Source of the DNA: Sphaerisporangium sp. TRM90804
Lineage (GTDB): Bacteria > Actinomycetota > Actinomycetes > Streptosporangiales > Streptosporangiaceae
DNA length: 64,000 nt
Reading direction: 5' to 3'
Assembly (NCBI RefSeq): GCF_029846175.1
Contig: NZ_JARWAC010000026.1
Coordinates: 124,001 to 188,000, forward strand
In this document: piece after piece, positions 34,940 to 43,074 of the stretch
Layout of the letters: every line of letters starts with the position of its first letter
Numbering within the stretch: position 1 is the stretch's first letter
The notes under the pieces: model-generated
Told to the model about the DNA's origin: nothing
Seen by the model: the letters and a program-made list of their open reading frames with translations, nothing else
The model's database searches: none
Position numbers and translations under genes: made by a program

Positions 34940-36280
34940 GTGAGCGCCGAACCTATCGACCTGGATTCCTGGCGGAGCCTGCCCGCGGCACAGCAGCCCG
35001 ACTGGCCCGACTCCGCCGCTCTCGGGCGGGTGGTGGCCGAGCTGGGCACCCTGCCGCCGCTGGTGTTCGCCGGCGAGTGCGACGACCTCAAGGCCCGCAT
35101 GGCCTCCGTGGCGAGGGGCGAGGCCTTCGTCCTGCAGGGCGGCGACTGCGCCGAGACCTTCGCCGGGGCGACCGCCGACAACGTCCGCGACAAGCTGAAG
35201 ACGCTGTTGCAGATGGCCATCGTGCTCACCTACGCCGGGCGCGTCCCGGTCGTCAAGATCGGCCGGCTGGCGGGGCAGTTCGCCAAGCCGCGTTCGAAGG
35301 GCACCGAGGTCCGGGGCGGGGTCGAGCTCCCGGCCTACCGGGGCGACATGGTGAACGGCTTCGACTTCACCCCCGAGTCGCGCACCCCCGACCCCGCGCG
35401 GCTGCTGCGGGCCTACCACTCCTCGGCGGTCACGCTCAACCTCGCCCGGGCCTTCACCAAGGGCGGCTACGCCGACCTGCGCCAGGTGCACGCCTGGAAC
35501 CAGGACTTCGTGGCCGAGTCGCCGGCGGGCCGCCGCTACGAGCAGCTCGCCCGCGAGATCGACCAGGCGCTGGCGTTCATGCACGCCTGCCGCGCCGATC
35601 CCGAGGAGTTCCACTCCGTGGAGTTCTACTCCTCGCACGAGGCGCTGATCCTCGACTACGACCGGGCCCTCACGCGCGTAGACTCGCGCACCGGCCTGCC
35701 GTACGACGTGTCGGCCCACATGGTGTGGATCGGCGAGCGCACCCGGCAGCTCGACGGCGCCCACGTGGAGTTCTTCAGCCGCATCCGCAACCCCATCGGC
35801 GTCAAGCTCGGGCCGACCACCTCCCCCGAGGAGGCCCTCGCGCTGATCGACAAGCTCAACCCGGCCAACGAGGCCGGCCGGCTGACGTTCATCGCGCGCA
35901 TGGGCGCCACCCGGGTGCGCGACGCGCTGCCCACGCTGGTCGAGAAGGTCAGGGCGAGCGGCGCGCAGGTCGCCTGGATCTGCGACCCCATGCACGGCAA
36001 CACCTTCGAGGCGCCGAGCGGCCACAAGACCCGCAGGCTCGACGACGTGCTCGACGAGGTGGCGGGCTTCTTCGAGGTGCACCGCGCGCTGGGCACCCAC
36101 CCGGGCGGCATCCACATCGAGTTCACCGGCGACGACGTCACCGAGTGCGTCGGCGGCGGCCACCCCATCGTCGAGACCGACCTGGCGCTGAGGTACGAGA
36201 CCGCCTGCGACCCGCGGTTGAACCGTGGACAGTCGCTCGACCTGGCGTTCCGGGTGGCCGAGCTGTACCGCTCGTCCTGA
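34940..36280 (+). CDS. aroG: Class II 3-deoxy-7-phosphoheptulonate (DAHP) synthase
   Basis: 446 residues, first enzyme of the shikimate pathway: phosphoenolpyruvate plus erythrose 4-phosphate to DAHP. Plant-type class II features: FVLQGGDCAETF, PVVKIGRLAGQFAKPRS, the HMVWIGERTRQLDGAHVEF block, RNPIGVKLGPT, CDPMHGNTFEAPSGHKTR and GIHIEFTGDDVTEC. The length is normal for the class. The GTG has no ribosome site nearby (the nearest GGAGGGG is about 20 nt away), so the transcript may be leaderless. A strong terminator follows. Confidence 0.95.
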   Translation: MSAEPIDLDSWRSLPAAQQPDWPDSAALGRVVAELGTLPPLVFAGECDDLKARMASVARGEAFVLQGGDCAETFAGATADNVRDKLKTLLQMAIVLTYAGRVPVVKIGRLAGQFAKPRSKGTEVRGGVELPAYRGDMVNGFDFTPESRTPDPARLLRAYHSSAVTLNLARAFTKGGYADLRQVHAWNQDFVAESPAGRRYEQLAREIDQALAFMHACRADPEEFHSVEFYSSHEALILDYDRALTRVDSRTGLPYDVSAHMVWIGERTRQLDGAHVEFFSRIRNPIGVKLGPTTSPEEALALIDKLNPANEAGRLTFIARMGATRVRDALPTLVEKVRASGAQVAWICDPMHGNTFEAPSGHKTRRLDDVLDEVAGFFEVHRALGTHPGGIHIEFTGDDVTECVGGGHPIVETDLALRYETACDPRLNRGQSLDLAFRVAELYRSS

Positions 36281-36361
36281 CCCCGAGTCGCGGCTCCTCG
36301 CCCTGACGCGGGCGCCGTGCCGTCCGTCCTGACCGCGCGGGCCGTCCGGCCGCGAAACGTG

Positions 36362-36394
36362 CAGGGGCCCTCCCGTCGTACGGGAGGGCCCCTG
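36362..36394. terminator. Strong bidirectional hairpin terminator
   Basis: A perfect 15-bp stem (arms 36362-36376 and 36380-36394) with a 3-nt CGT loop lies between the convergent DAHP synthase and thioredoxin genes. Confidence 0.82.
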
Positions 36395-36499
36395 TCGTCG
36401 TTCCGGAACCGGCCGGGCCGTGTCATCGGCACACAGGCTCACGCCTGAAGCCCCGCCCGCGGTCTGCCCGCCGGCGGGGTGGGGTCGCCACCGGGCGCG

Positions 36500-36898
36500 T
36501 CAGGGCCTGCGGCCGTCCTCCGGGCCCTCGGCGCGGCCCGCGTCGATGTCGTCGGAGATCTCCTTGCGTACGGCCTCCATGTCGAGCTCGCGGACCTGGC
36601 GGATCAGGTCCTCCAGGGCGGGCTCGGGCAGGGCGCCCGGCTGGGCGAAGACGACGATGCCGTCGCGGATCGCCATGACGGTCGGGATGGAGGTGATGTC
36701 GAAGCCCTCGGCGAGCGCCCGCTCGGCCTCGGTGTCGATCTTGCCGAAGGTGATGTCCTCGTGCTTCTGCGAAGCCTTCTCGAAGACCGGCCCGAAGACG
36801 CGGCAGGGCCCGCACCAGGAAGCCCAGAAGTCGAGCAGCACAATCCCCTGGTCGGCGATCTCGTTGAAGTTCTTGTCGGTCACCGCGATGGTCGCCAC
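36500..36898 (-). CDS. Thioredoxin
   Basis: 132-residue cytoplasmic thioredoxin. The active site reads DFWASWCGPCRVF and the cis-Pro loop is ITSIPTVMAI. Beyond the canonical 105-110 residues there is an extra C-terminal helix (LDMEAVRKEISDDIDAGRAE), common in actinobacterial thioredoxins. GTG at 36898 has GAGG about 7 nt upstream; an ATG six codons earlier lacks one. Confidence 0.92.
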   Translation of the reverse strand: MATIAVTDKNFNEIADQGIVLLDFWASWCGPCRVFGPVFEKASQKHEDITFGKIDTEAERALAEGFDITSIPTVMAIRDGIVVFAQPGALPEPALEDLIRQVRELDMEAVRKEISDDIDAGRAEGPEDGRRP

Positions 36899-37397
36899 TG
36901 GTGGTCCTCGTCTCATTTCTCGTCGGTTCCGGCAGGCATAACCAACGGCCCGGCGCGCTCATTCCTGGTCTCACCGGCCAGGGCGGGCCCTCCGGGTGCC
37001 GTCCGGTCACGGGGCGCCACCGGCGGCGGCGTCCCGCACCAGGATCTCAAGCGATCGGAGTCCGCGGGCTCCCGGCGGGACGGAGCCCGGCCGGGGCCGA
37101 AGGAGCGGGAACCGGGGCGGGCGCACGGCCGTCGCGCCCGGAGGGGCCCCCGGCGGGCGCGCCCGGACTCGCCGCGGCACGCGGCGACGATTTCCGCCCG
37201 ATTGTTTGGGTGGCGTTCTGGGGGATTTCCCTGACGGGGAATTCGAGCCCGGGAAGTAGCTTCCTCGGTGTGCGAGCGATTCGCTCCACGATTCGGAAAA
37301 GGGCTCACCGGCGGCCCTGGGCGCCATAACGGCGTGCGAAAGCCGATTCATCCGCAGGCGCACTTCCCTTCGGGGTGTGCGATGGAAGGGAAATCCC
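36899..37397. other. Intergenic region between thioredoxin and a secreted protein
   Basis: About 500 bp separating divergent genes. No gene-like frame was found. The half nearest the secreted protein is less GC-rich and holds an imperfect hairpin (ATTTCCC/GGGGAAT around 37225), so promoters for both sides probably lie here. Confidence 0.45.
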
Positions 37398-38009
37398 ATG
37401 TCACATCTGTCACGCAAGGTCCGGCGCGCTGTGGGCATCCTGGCCGTGCTCGCCGCGTCGACCGCCCCGGTCCTGTCCGCCGCCGTCCCGGCGAACGCGG
37501 CGGCCGCGGGGGCGCTGCGCATCACGAAGATCGACTGTATCGAGCGGAGCGACCTGTTCGGCGCCGACAATCCGTACTTCCTTGTGTTCATCGGAAACCC
37601 GGGAAATCCCGACCTCGACACCACGGTAGAGGTCGATCCCGGTATCAGCACCGATTCCGGCCACACGTACATCGCGAACACGGTCATCTCGAACTCGGCG
37701 CAGGCCGGGGCGCTCACCATCAGCGTGATGCTCGATCAGGACGACGCCAAGGATCTGACGGCACAGGAGATCCAGTGGATTGGTAACAACATGCACAACG
37801 CCTGGCAGATCTATTTCTGGAAGTCCAAGAGCGAGAGGATCGCCGGCCTGCGGAGCGTCCTGCGGTCCACCGTCGACTCCTATCTCGTCAACGACGACAT
37901 CCTGGGCGACAGCTACGCCACCGTGGTGGCGGGCCAGACCGCGGTGATGCCGTTCACCGACGACGGCGGCGACTACAAGGTCTACTACGGTGACGCCCCG
38001 GTGAGCTGA
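37398..38009 (+). CDS. Secreted protein of unknown function
   Basis: 203 residues. A twin-Arg-free signal peptide (RRAVGILAVLAASTAPVLSA, cleavage after NA-A) is followed by a mature domain of about 165 residues with Asp-rich loops (LFGADNPYFLVFIG, EVDPGISTDSGH, MLDQDDAKDL, FTDDGGDYKVYYG). The sequence is beta-rich with a C2-like feel, but no family is recognised. AAGGG lies 7 nt before the ATG. Its codon use is slightly less GC-rich than the neighbours at the 5' end. It ends before an exceptional terminator hairpin. Confidence 0.7.
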   Translation: MSHLSRKVRRAVGILAVLAASTAPVLSAAVPANAAAAGALRITKIDCIERSDLFGADNPYFLVFIGNPGNPDLDTTVEVDPGISTDSGHTYIANTVISNSAQAGALTISVMLDQDDAKDLTAQEIQWIGNNMHNAWQIYFWKSKSERIAGLRSVLRSTVDSYLVNDDILGDSYATVVAGQTAVMPFTDDGGDYKVYYGDAPVS

Positions 38010-38055
38010 CGCCCGGCCGGGCCGGTCGGCGCCGATCGCGGCGTGGACCCCCGCG

Positions 38056-38109
38056 CGACGTGACGAGACCTCCGCGGGCCGGGCGGCCCGCGGAGGTCTC
38101 GTCACGTCG
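38056..38109. terminator. Exceptionally long perfect hairpin terminator
   Basis: Arms 38056-38080 and 38085-38109 are exact reverse complements over 25 bp with a 4-nt GGGC loop. It lies between the convergent secreted-protein and nuclease genes and should terminate both. Confidence 0.85.
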
Positions 38110-38127
38110 TGAGGTCGAGCTCGCGAG

Positions 38128-40491
38128 CTACTTCAGGTCGAGCCCGAAGAGCACGGGATCGTGGTCGGAGGAGCGGAACGGGCCGGGAGAGTACAGCGAC
38201 GGCGGGTTGAACTCGGTGTTGTAGTCCAGGAACCGGCCCTCGTCGGCGTTGATGTGCCAGATCGTCGCGTCGGTGACCCGCTTGAGCAGCTTCTTGCCGA
38301 CCATGGCGTGGTCCAGCTCGCCGGACAGGCCGCCGAAGACGTAGCTGTAACGGTCGTTCCTGGGGACGAACTTCTTGGTGACGCTGGTCAGGCCGCCGGC
38401 CTCCAGGGTGTCGATCGGGTCCTCCTCGCCATAGGCGTTGAGGTCGCCGAGCACCACCGGGTTGGAAAGGCCGAGGGTGTCGATCAGGCCGAGGACGGCC
38501 TGGGCCTGGCGGACGCGCTCGGGGTTGAAGCAGCTCTGGCCGTCACCCTGGTCGGCCTCGGGCCCGGTGGCGCCGTCACAGCCCTTCGACTTGAAGTGGT
38601 TGACGATCATGGTGAAGGCGGTGCCGTCGCCGCCCTTGACCCGCTGGAACGTCTGGATCAGCGGCGGCCTGCGGAACACCGGGTCGGTGGAGGAGCGCGT
38701 CGCGCCGACCGGCTTGAGCACGGCGGGCTTGTAGATGAGCGCCACCTGGATGGCGTCGGTGCCGGGCACCGGCGAGACGACGCCCTTGTACGTGCCGGCG
38801 CCGACCTCGGCGTTCAGCGCGTCCACGAGGGCGTTCAGCGCCGTGGCGCCGTTGTTCTCGACCTCCATCAGGCCCACCACGTCGGCGTTCAGGCCCTTGA
38901 GCGCCGCGACGAGCTTGGGGAGCTGCCGGTCGCGCTCGGCGGCGGTGGTGGCGCCGCGCGAGCCCAGGGTGGTGAACCAGTTGAGGGTGTTGAAGCCGGC
39001 CACCTGGACGTCGCCGCCGACCTTCTCGGGCTTGGCGCGGCGCGGCTCGCCGGTCTTCAGCGCGACCTGCTTGGTGGGCTGGATCCGGTAGAGGTCGAAA
39101 CCGTAGGTCAGCACGCCGGTCAGGCCGGTGACGCCGTCACCCACCCGCACGGTGGTGGACCCGGCCGTGCGGTACGGCAGGACCGGCGGGTTCTGCACGC
39201 TGGAGGCGTCGTCGAGCAGGATCTGGCGGCGCTGGTTCAGGGCCGGGTCGACGTTCTGGCGGTCGGTGGGCTGGAAGAGCCGGCCCTCCGACGACAGGGT
39301 GAGCTCGCCGAAGCGCGCCAGGTTGTAGACCTCCGAGACGGTCAGCTGCTCGGGGAAGGTGACCAGGACGCCCTCCAGCGGCTCGTAGCTCGCGCCGGAG
39401 GCGATCGGCAGCTTCACCGTCCTGGGCTTGATCGTGCCGGTCCCGCACACCTCCACGGAGGTCACCGAGGCCAGCTCGGTGAGGCCGTTGAACTCCGTGA
39501 CGGTGCCGTCGACGCGCACCTTGTCGCCGGTCTCGACGGGCGTGCTCGAGAAGACGAAGACCGCGTCGGAGGTGGCCGGGTCGGCGTCGGGGGTCGGGTC
39601 CTGGACGTAGAAGCCGCTGAGGCCGCCGGCGGCCTGGAAGTCGCCGGTCACGACGCCTTCGACGCGCACGGCGGTGCCGGCCAGGGGGCTGGCCGCGCCG
39701 CTTCCCTGCACCTGGGCGATCTGGTGGGTCGCCGCGGCCTCACACGGCTCCGCCGTGGGCGTGGGCGTCGGGGTGGGCGTCGGCGTCACGGTCGGGGTCA
39801 CGGTCGGGGTGGCCGTGGGGGTGGGGGTGCCGTCGCAGGGCGCGGCGGGGGTGGCGGAGTTGCGCGGCGCGGGCGCGCCCGCGGAGAAGTCCGCGGCGTT
39901 GGCGTCGGTGTCCGCGCATCCGCCGCCGGCCCGCAGCGCCGAGGTGGTGTTGGTGAGGGCGGGCGCCGCGGCGCCCTCGGAGAAGTTCGCGGCGCCGTAG
40001 CCGACCAGATCGGCCACGAGCGCGAGCTGCTCGGGCGTGCAGGCCGTCGATCCGCCGTTGCAGGCGAGACCGTCGGCCGACTCGACCAGGGCCACCTTGC
40101 CCGCGGTGGCGCTGAGGGCCAGGGCGCCCGTGGTGTCGGGCGCCGGCAGCGGCTCGCTCGGCGTCGTCCCGGCCCCGAGCTGCACCAGGTGGTACCGGCC
40201 GGGCGCGAGCGTGCCGGACAGGTCGACCTTGTTCGCGGCGAAGTGCCCGGTGCCGCTCGCGCTGGCGTACTGGACGGACCAGCCGGCCAGGGAGACCTCC
40301 GAGCCGCTGCGGTTGAACAGCTCGACGAAGTCGTTGGTGAACGGGGCGCCGGAGTTGCCTCCGCCCCCGTAGACCTGGCTGATCACGACGGTCCCGGGGG
40401 CGGCCGAGGCCGGGGACGAGGAGACGGCGGCGCCGGCGACGGCCACGCCGACGGCGACTAGGGCGGCGAACGCCCGGGATAGAGCACGCAT
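38128..40491 (-). CDS. Secreted ExeM/NucH-family endonuclease
   Basis: 787 residues. Signal peptide (AFAALVAVGVAVAGAAVSSS... ASAAP), then an N-terminal lamin-tail domain (about 34-190; ISQVYGGGGNSGAPFTNDFV, EVSLAGWSVQYAS), a Thr-Pro repeat linker (about 220-250), an OB-fold region (about 255-365) and an endonuclease/exonuclease/phosphatase domain (about 490-787). Catalytic landmarks: VAGFNTLNW, GLMEVENNG, MIVNHFKSKG, VVLGDLNAYGEEDP and the terminal RSSDHDPVLFGL. It would degrade extracellular DNA with divalent metal. There is no C-terminal sorting signal. Confidence 0.9.
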   Translation of the reverse strand: MRALSRAFAALVAVGVAVAGAAVSSSPASAAPGTVVISQVYGGGGNSGAPFTNDFVELFNRSGSEVSLAGWSVQYASASGTGHFAANKVDLSGTLAPGRYHLVQLGAGTTPSEPLPAPDTTGALALSATAGKVALVESADGLACNGGSTACTPEQLALVADLVGYGAANFSEGAAAPALTNTTSALRAGGGCADTDANAADFSAGAPAPRNSATPAAPCDGTPTPTATPTVTPTVTPTPTPTPTPTAEPCEAAATHQIAQVQGSGAASPLAGTAVRVEGVVTGDFQAAGGLSGFYVQDPTPDADPATSDAVFVFSSTPVETGDKVRVDGTVTEFNGLTELASVTSVEVCGTGTIKPRTVKLPIASGASYEPLEGVLVTFPEQLTVSEVYNLARFGELTLSSEGRLFQPTDRQNVDPALNQRRQILLDDASSVQNPPVLPYRTAGSTTVRVGDGVTGLTGVLTYGFDLYRIQPTKQVALKTGEPRRAKPEKVGGDVQVAGFNTLNWFTTLGSRGATTAAERDRQLPKLVAALKGLNADVVGLMEVENNGATALNALVDALNAEVGAGTYKGVVSPVPGTDAIQVALIYKPAVLKPVGATRSSTDPVFRRPPLIQTFQRVKGGDGTAFTMIVNHFKSKGCDGATGPEADQGDGQSCFNPERVRQAQAVLGLIDTLGLSNPVVLGDLNAYGEEDPIDTLEAGGLTSVTKKFVPRNDRYSYVFGGLSGELDHAMVGKKLLKRVTDATIWHINADEGRFLDYNTEFNPPSLYSPGPFRSSDHDPVLFGLDLK

Positions 40492-40708
40492 GACCGGGAG
40501 CGTAAGCGTCCGAAAGTTTTATATCTCGTACTAGAACTAGATAGAAGGTGAATTAAGGCAACCTTGACGGTTCGTGTCGATTAGCGACAGGACGGCTTGG
40601 CACCCTATGACCTAGCGAGACGCGGAAACCCGGCACCCGTTGCGACAGTCTGTCACCATTCCGTCACGATTTAGCGTCTCGTTGGCTGATAATGGGTATT
40701 CCTTTGCC

Positions 40709-42586
40709 ATGGCCTCCTCGGCGAACCCCCCGCCCTTGGACGTCGGCTGGCGCACCTGCGGCGCCTCGCCCGCGTGCCCGGGCGTCGCGCACGACCCGCA
40801 CGGGCGCTGCATGGCGCACCTGACGGCGGCCGAGCTGGAACAGGTCCTCGGCGGCCTGGCCCCCGGGCGGGGCGTCGACCTGCGCGGCACGACCGTCGGG
40901 GCGGAGCTGCTCGCCCGTGTCCTGGACGCTACCGGGCGCCGGCCGGGCCGGGCGAGGTTCGACCACGCCGTCTTCACCGGCGAGGCCCGGTTCGGCGAGG
41001 CGGTCTTCGCCGGGGACGCGACCTTCGACCACGCCCGGTTCGACCGCCTGGCCTCGTTCTTCGGCGCCGAGTTCGCGCGCAACGCCTCCTTCCGCGGGGC
41101 CCGGTTCTGCCGCGAGCTGTCCCTGCACGGCGCGCGCGTGCTGGGGCACGGCGCCTTCGACCACACGCACATGGGCGGCGACGCGCTCTTCGGCGAGGCG
41201 CGGTTCGGCAGGGACGCGTCGTTCCACGCGGCCCGCTTCCACGGGTTCACCGCCTTCGACCGCGCCGTGTTCGGCGGCGACGCGGGCTTTCGCGGCGCGT
41301 GCTTCCACCGGACGGTCTCCTACCGCGGGACGGCGTTCGCCGGGGCCGCGGGGTTCGAGGGGGCGCGCTTCCACGGCCCCGCGTTCCTCACCCAGGTGCG
41401 GGGCGGCCGGAGCCTCACGCTGTCGGGCGTGCGCGCCTCGGCCCCGCTGGAGCTGGAGGCGTCGGGCTGCCCCGTCGACCTGGGCGGGGCCCGGATCACC
41501 GGCCGGTTCACCGCGCGCCTGGCCGTGACCTTCCCGGCCGTGCACGGGCCGGTGGCCGGCGCGGGCTGCCCCCTCGGCCGTCCACGAGGCGGAGGCCGGC
41601 GCGGGCTGACCCCTCCCGGCCGTCGCGCCCGTGGCGCCCGCGCGGGTGAGCCGCCTGCCACCTGGAACGGCCTGGGTTCGGCTCTGCCGGGCGCGCCGGG
41701 CGATGCGGAGGGGGCCTTCCAGGGTCGGCTCAGGGTTCCCCCGGATTCCGGACCGCCCTGGGCCGCAGCGACAATGGACGCGGCCCTCCACCACGGGCGG
41801 GCGGCGGGCGTGAACTGGGGAGCGCATGGGTGTCATCGACGACTACGTGAGCACGCTCGCCCATGCGCTCCACGGCCCCGCCAGGGTCCGGCGCGACATG
41901 CTCGCCGAGGCCCGCGACAGCCTGTCGGACGCCGCCGAGGCCCACCTCGCCGAGGGGCTGGAGCCCGCGGCGGCCGAGCGCCGGGCGGTCGCGGAGTTCG
42001 GGACGGTCGGCGAGATCGCCCCGGGCTACCAGGAGGAGCTCACCGTCCAGCAGGGCCGCAGGACGGCCGCCACCGTGTTCATCGCCGTGCCGCTGATGAC
42101 GGCCATGTGGAGCGTGATCTGGTGGGTCTTCCCCGACGCCCCGCCGGGGACCATGGACACCAGCCCCGGGTGGTTCGGCCCGCTCTCGCGCTTCCTCGAC
42201 TGGTTCCAGCTCGCCATGGGCGTCTTCGGCGCCCTCGCCCTGGTCGCCCTGGGCGGCCGCGCGCGGCGCGTCGTCCGGCGCCCCGAGCTGGTGACGCGGG
42301 TGCTCGGCATCGCGTTGTGGATCCAGATGCCGATGGTCGTGGGCATGTCGATCATGCTGACCGCCCAGGGCGCCTGGAACCTGTCCGGCTTCGAGCACTA
42401 CCCGCCCGGCACCGTGGCGACCATCCTCAGCTACCTGATCGCGGCCTGGCTGCTGTACAACGCCACGCGCTGCCTCACCGTCTGCCGCCGCGTCTCCTCC
42501 CCCGCGCCGCCGGCCCGCGCCTCCTTTCACGACCTGACCGTCTGACCCGGGGCCTCACCGGGACGCACCGGCCCCCGGGGCGCTGA
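40709..42586 (+). CDS. Pentapeptide-repeat-like protein with lost stop codon
   Basis: Residues about 60-270 consist of degenerate five-residue repeats with A(R/D)F and (A/V)xF rhythm (ARFDHAVFTGEARFGEAVF, GATF, GASFRGARF), a right-handed quadrilateral beta-helix pattern of unknown role. The frame has no stop until 42586, deep inside the next, better-supported gene. The recognisable protein ends near 41566, where a 40-bp unit is tandemly repeated: the second unit has TGA (41607, another frame) where the first has TGC (41567, this frame). An ancestral stop at 41567 would give a protein of about 286 residues. A GATAAT box at 40688 suggests a very short or no leader before ATG 40709. Confidence 0.6.
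   Translation: MASSANPPPLDVGWRTCGASPACPGVAHDPHGRCMAHLTAAELEQVLGGLAPGRGVDLRGTTVGAELLARVLDATGRRPGRARFDHAVFTGEARFGEAVFAGDATFDHARFDRLASFFGAEFARNASFRGARFCRELSLHGARVLGHGAFDHTHMGGDALFGEARFGRDASFHAARFHGFTAFDRAVFGGDAGFRGACFHRTVSYRGTAFAGAAGFEGARFHGPAFLTQVRGGRSLTLSGVRASAPLELEASGCPVDLGGARITGRFTARLAVTFPAVHGPVAGAGCPLGRPRGGGRRGLTPPGRRARGARAGEPPATWNGLGSALPGAPGDAEGAFQGRLRVPPDSGPPWAAATMDAALHHGRAAGVNWGAHGCHRRLREHARPCAPRPRQGPARHARRGPRQPVGRRRGPPRRGAGARGGRAPGGRGVRDGRRDRPGLPGGAHRPAGPQDGRHRVHRRAADDGHVERDLVGLPRRPAGDHGHQPRVVRPALALPRLVPARHGRLRRPRPGRPGRPRAARRPAPRAGDAGARHRVVDPDADGRGHVDHADRPGRLEPVRLRALPARHRGDHPQLPDRGLAAVQRHALPHRLPPRLLPRAAGPRLLSRPDRLTRGLTGTHRPPGR
41535..41614 (+). repeat. 40-bp imperfect tandem duplication at the pentapeptide gene 3' end
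   Basis: Unit 1 is 41535-41574 and unit 2 is 41575-41614; they match at about 34 of 40 positions and share GCCGGCGCGGGCTG near the end. The unit length is not a multiple of three. Confidence 0.8.
41826..42545 (+). CDS. HAAS-domain (permease prefix) membrane protein
   Basis: 239 residues. N-terminal HAAS-like helical domain (DDYVSTLAHALHGPARVRRDM, DAAEAHLAEGLEPAAAERRAVAEFGTVGEIAPGYQEEL), then four predicted membrane helices. HAAS proteins are usually paired with PadR regulators, and one is encoded 105 bp away on the opposite strand. GGGGAG precedes the ATG. Function unknown; probably a signalling or regulatory membrane protein. Confidence 0.78.
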   Translation: MGVIDDYVSTLAHALHGPARVRRDMLAEARDSLSDAAEAHLAEGLEPAAAERRAVAEFGTVGEIAPGYQEELTVQQGRRTAATVFIAVPLMTAMWSVIWWVFPDAPPGTMDTSPGWFGPLSRFLDWFQLAMGVFGALALVALGGRARRVVRRPELVTRVLGIALWIQMPMVVGMSIMLTAQGAWNLSGFEHYPPGTVATILSYLIAAWLLYNATRCLTVCRRVSSPAPPARASFHDLTV

Positions 42587-42649
42587 CGAACGCGCCGCTG
42601 GAGCCGCCCTCTCCCGGCGAGACGTCACGGGGAGGCGGCCGGGCGCCGT

Positions 42650-42985
42650 TCAGGCGTCGTGCTGGGGCCGGGGGGACAGAACGGCGCCGATGGCGGAGGT
42701 GAACTCCTGCCAGGCCGAGCGTTCCCCGGCCAGGGCGGCGCGCCCCGACGCGGTGAGGCGGTAGGTGCGGCGCTTGCGGCCGCCGACCGTCGCCCACGCG
42801 CTCGTGAGGTGACCGACCCGCTCCAACCGGCGCAGGGCGGGATAGACGGTTCCGGTCGGCACGCTGAGGGCGCCGCCGCTGCGCTGCTGCAGCGCCTCGA
42901 TGATCGCGTACCCGTGCAGGGGCTCGTGCTCCAGGACGGAGAGCAGCAACGCGTCCATGTGTCCGCGCAGAGCGTCGGTGTTCAC
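42650..42985 (-). CDS. PadR-family transcriptional regulator
   Basis: 111-residue winged-helix regulator: MDALLLSVLEHEPLHGYAII, LSVPTGTVYPALRRLERVGH and the wing GGRKRRTYRLTASGRAAL are the PadR hallmarks. GTG start at 42985. It converges with the HAAS gene and diverges from cydA with 89 bp between, which contain three evenly spaced ATGT boxes, so it probably represses cydA and itself. Confidence 0.9.
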   Translation of the reverse strand: MNTDALRGHMDALLLSVLEHEPLHGYAIIEALQQRSGGALSVPTGTVYPALRRLERVGHLTSAWATVGGRKRRTYRLTASGRAALAGERSAWQEFTSAIGAVLSPRPQHDA

Positions 42986-43007
42986 CGTTGCAGCCTATCC
43001 AGATTCC

Positions 43008-43043
43008 ACATGTCGCCAGTCTACATGTAGGCTCTCTATATGT
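43008..43043. promoter_or_regulatory. Triple 15-bp direct repeat, candidate PadR operator for cyd
   Basis: A(C/T)ATGT occurs at 43008, 43023 and 43038, exactly 15 bp apart; the last two continue as AGGC. The middle copy sits in the palindrome CTACATGTAG. They lie between the PadR gene and cydA. Confidence 0.55.
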
Positions 43044-43074
43044 AGGCAGGCATGACAAGTGTGAAAGAGGAGCC

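Noticed and set aside
39750-39840. Short repetitive tract as a CRISPR or satellite
   Set aside because: It encodes the Thr-Pro linker of the secreted nuclease in frame; no spacers or conserved direct repeats.
40500-40560. PhoP (PHO) box upstream of the secreted nuclease
   Set aside because: One TTCACC-like unit is seen on the minus strand but no second 11-nt repeat of good quality, so it is not called.
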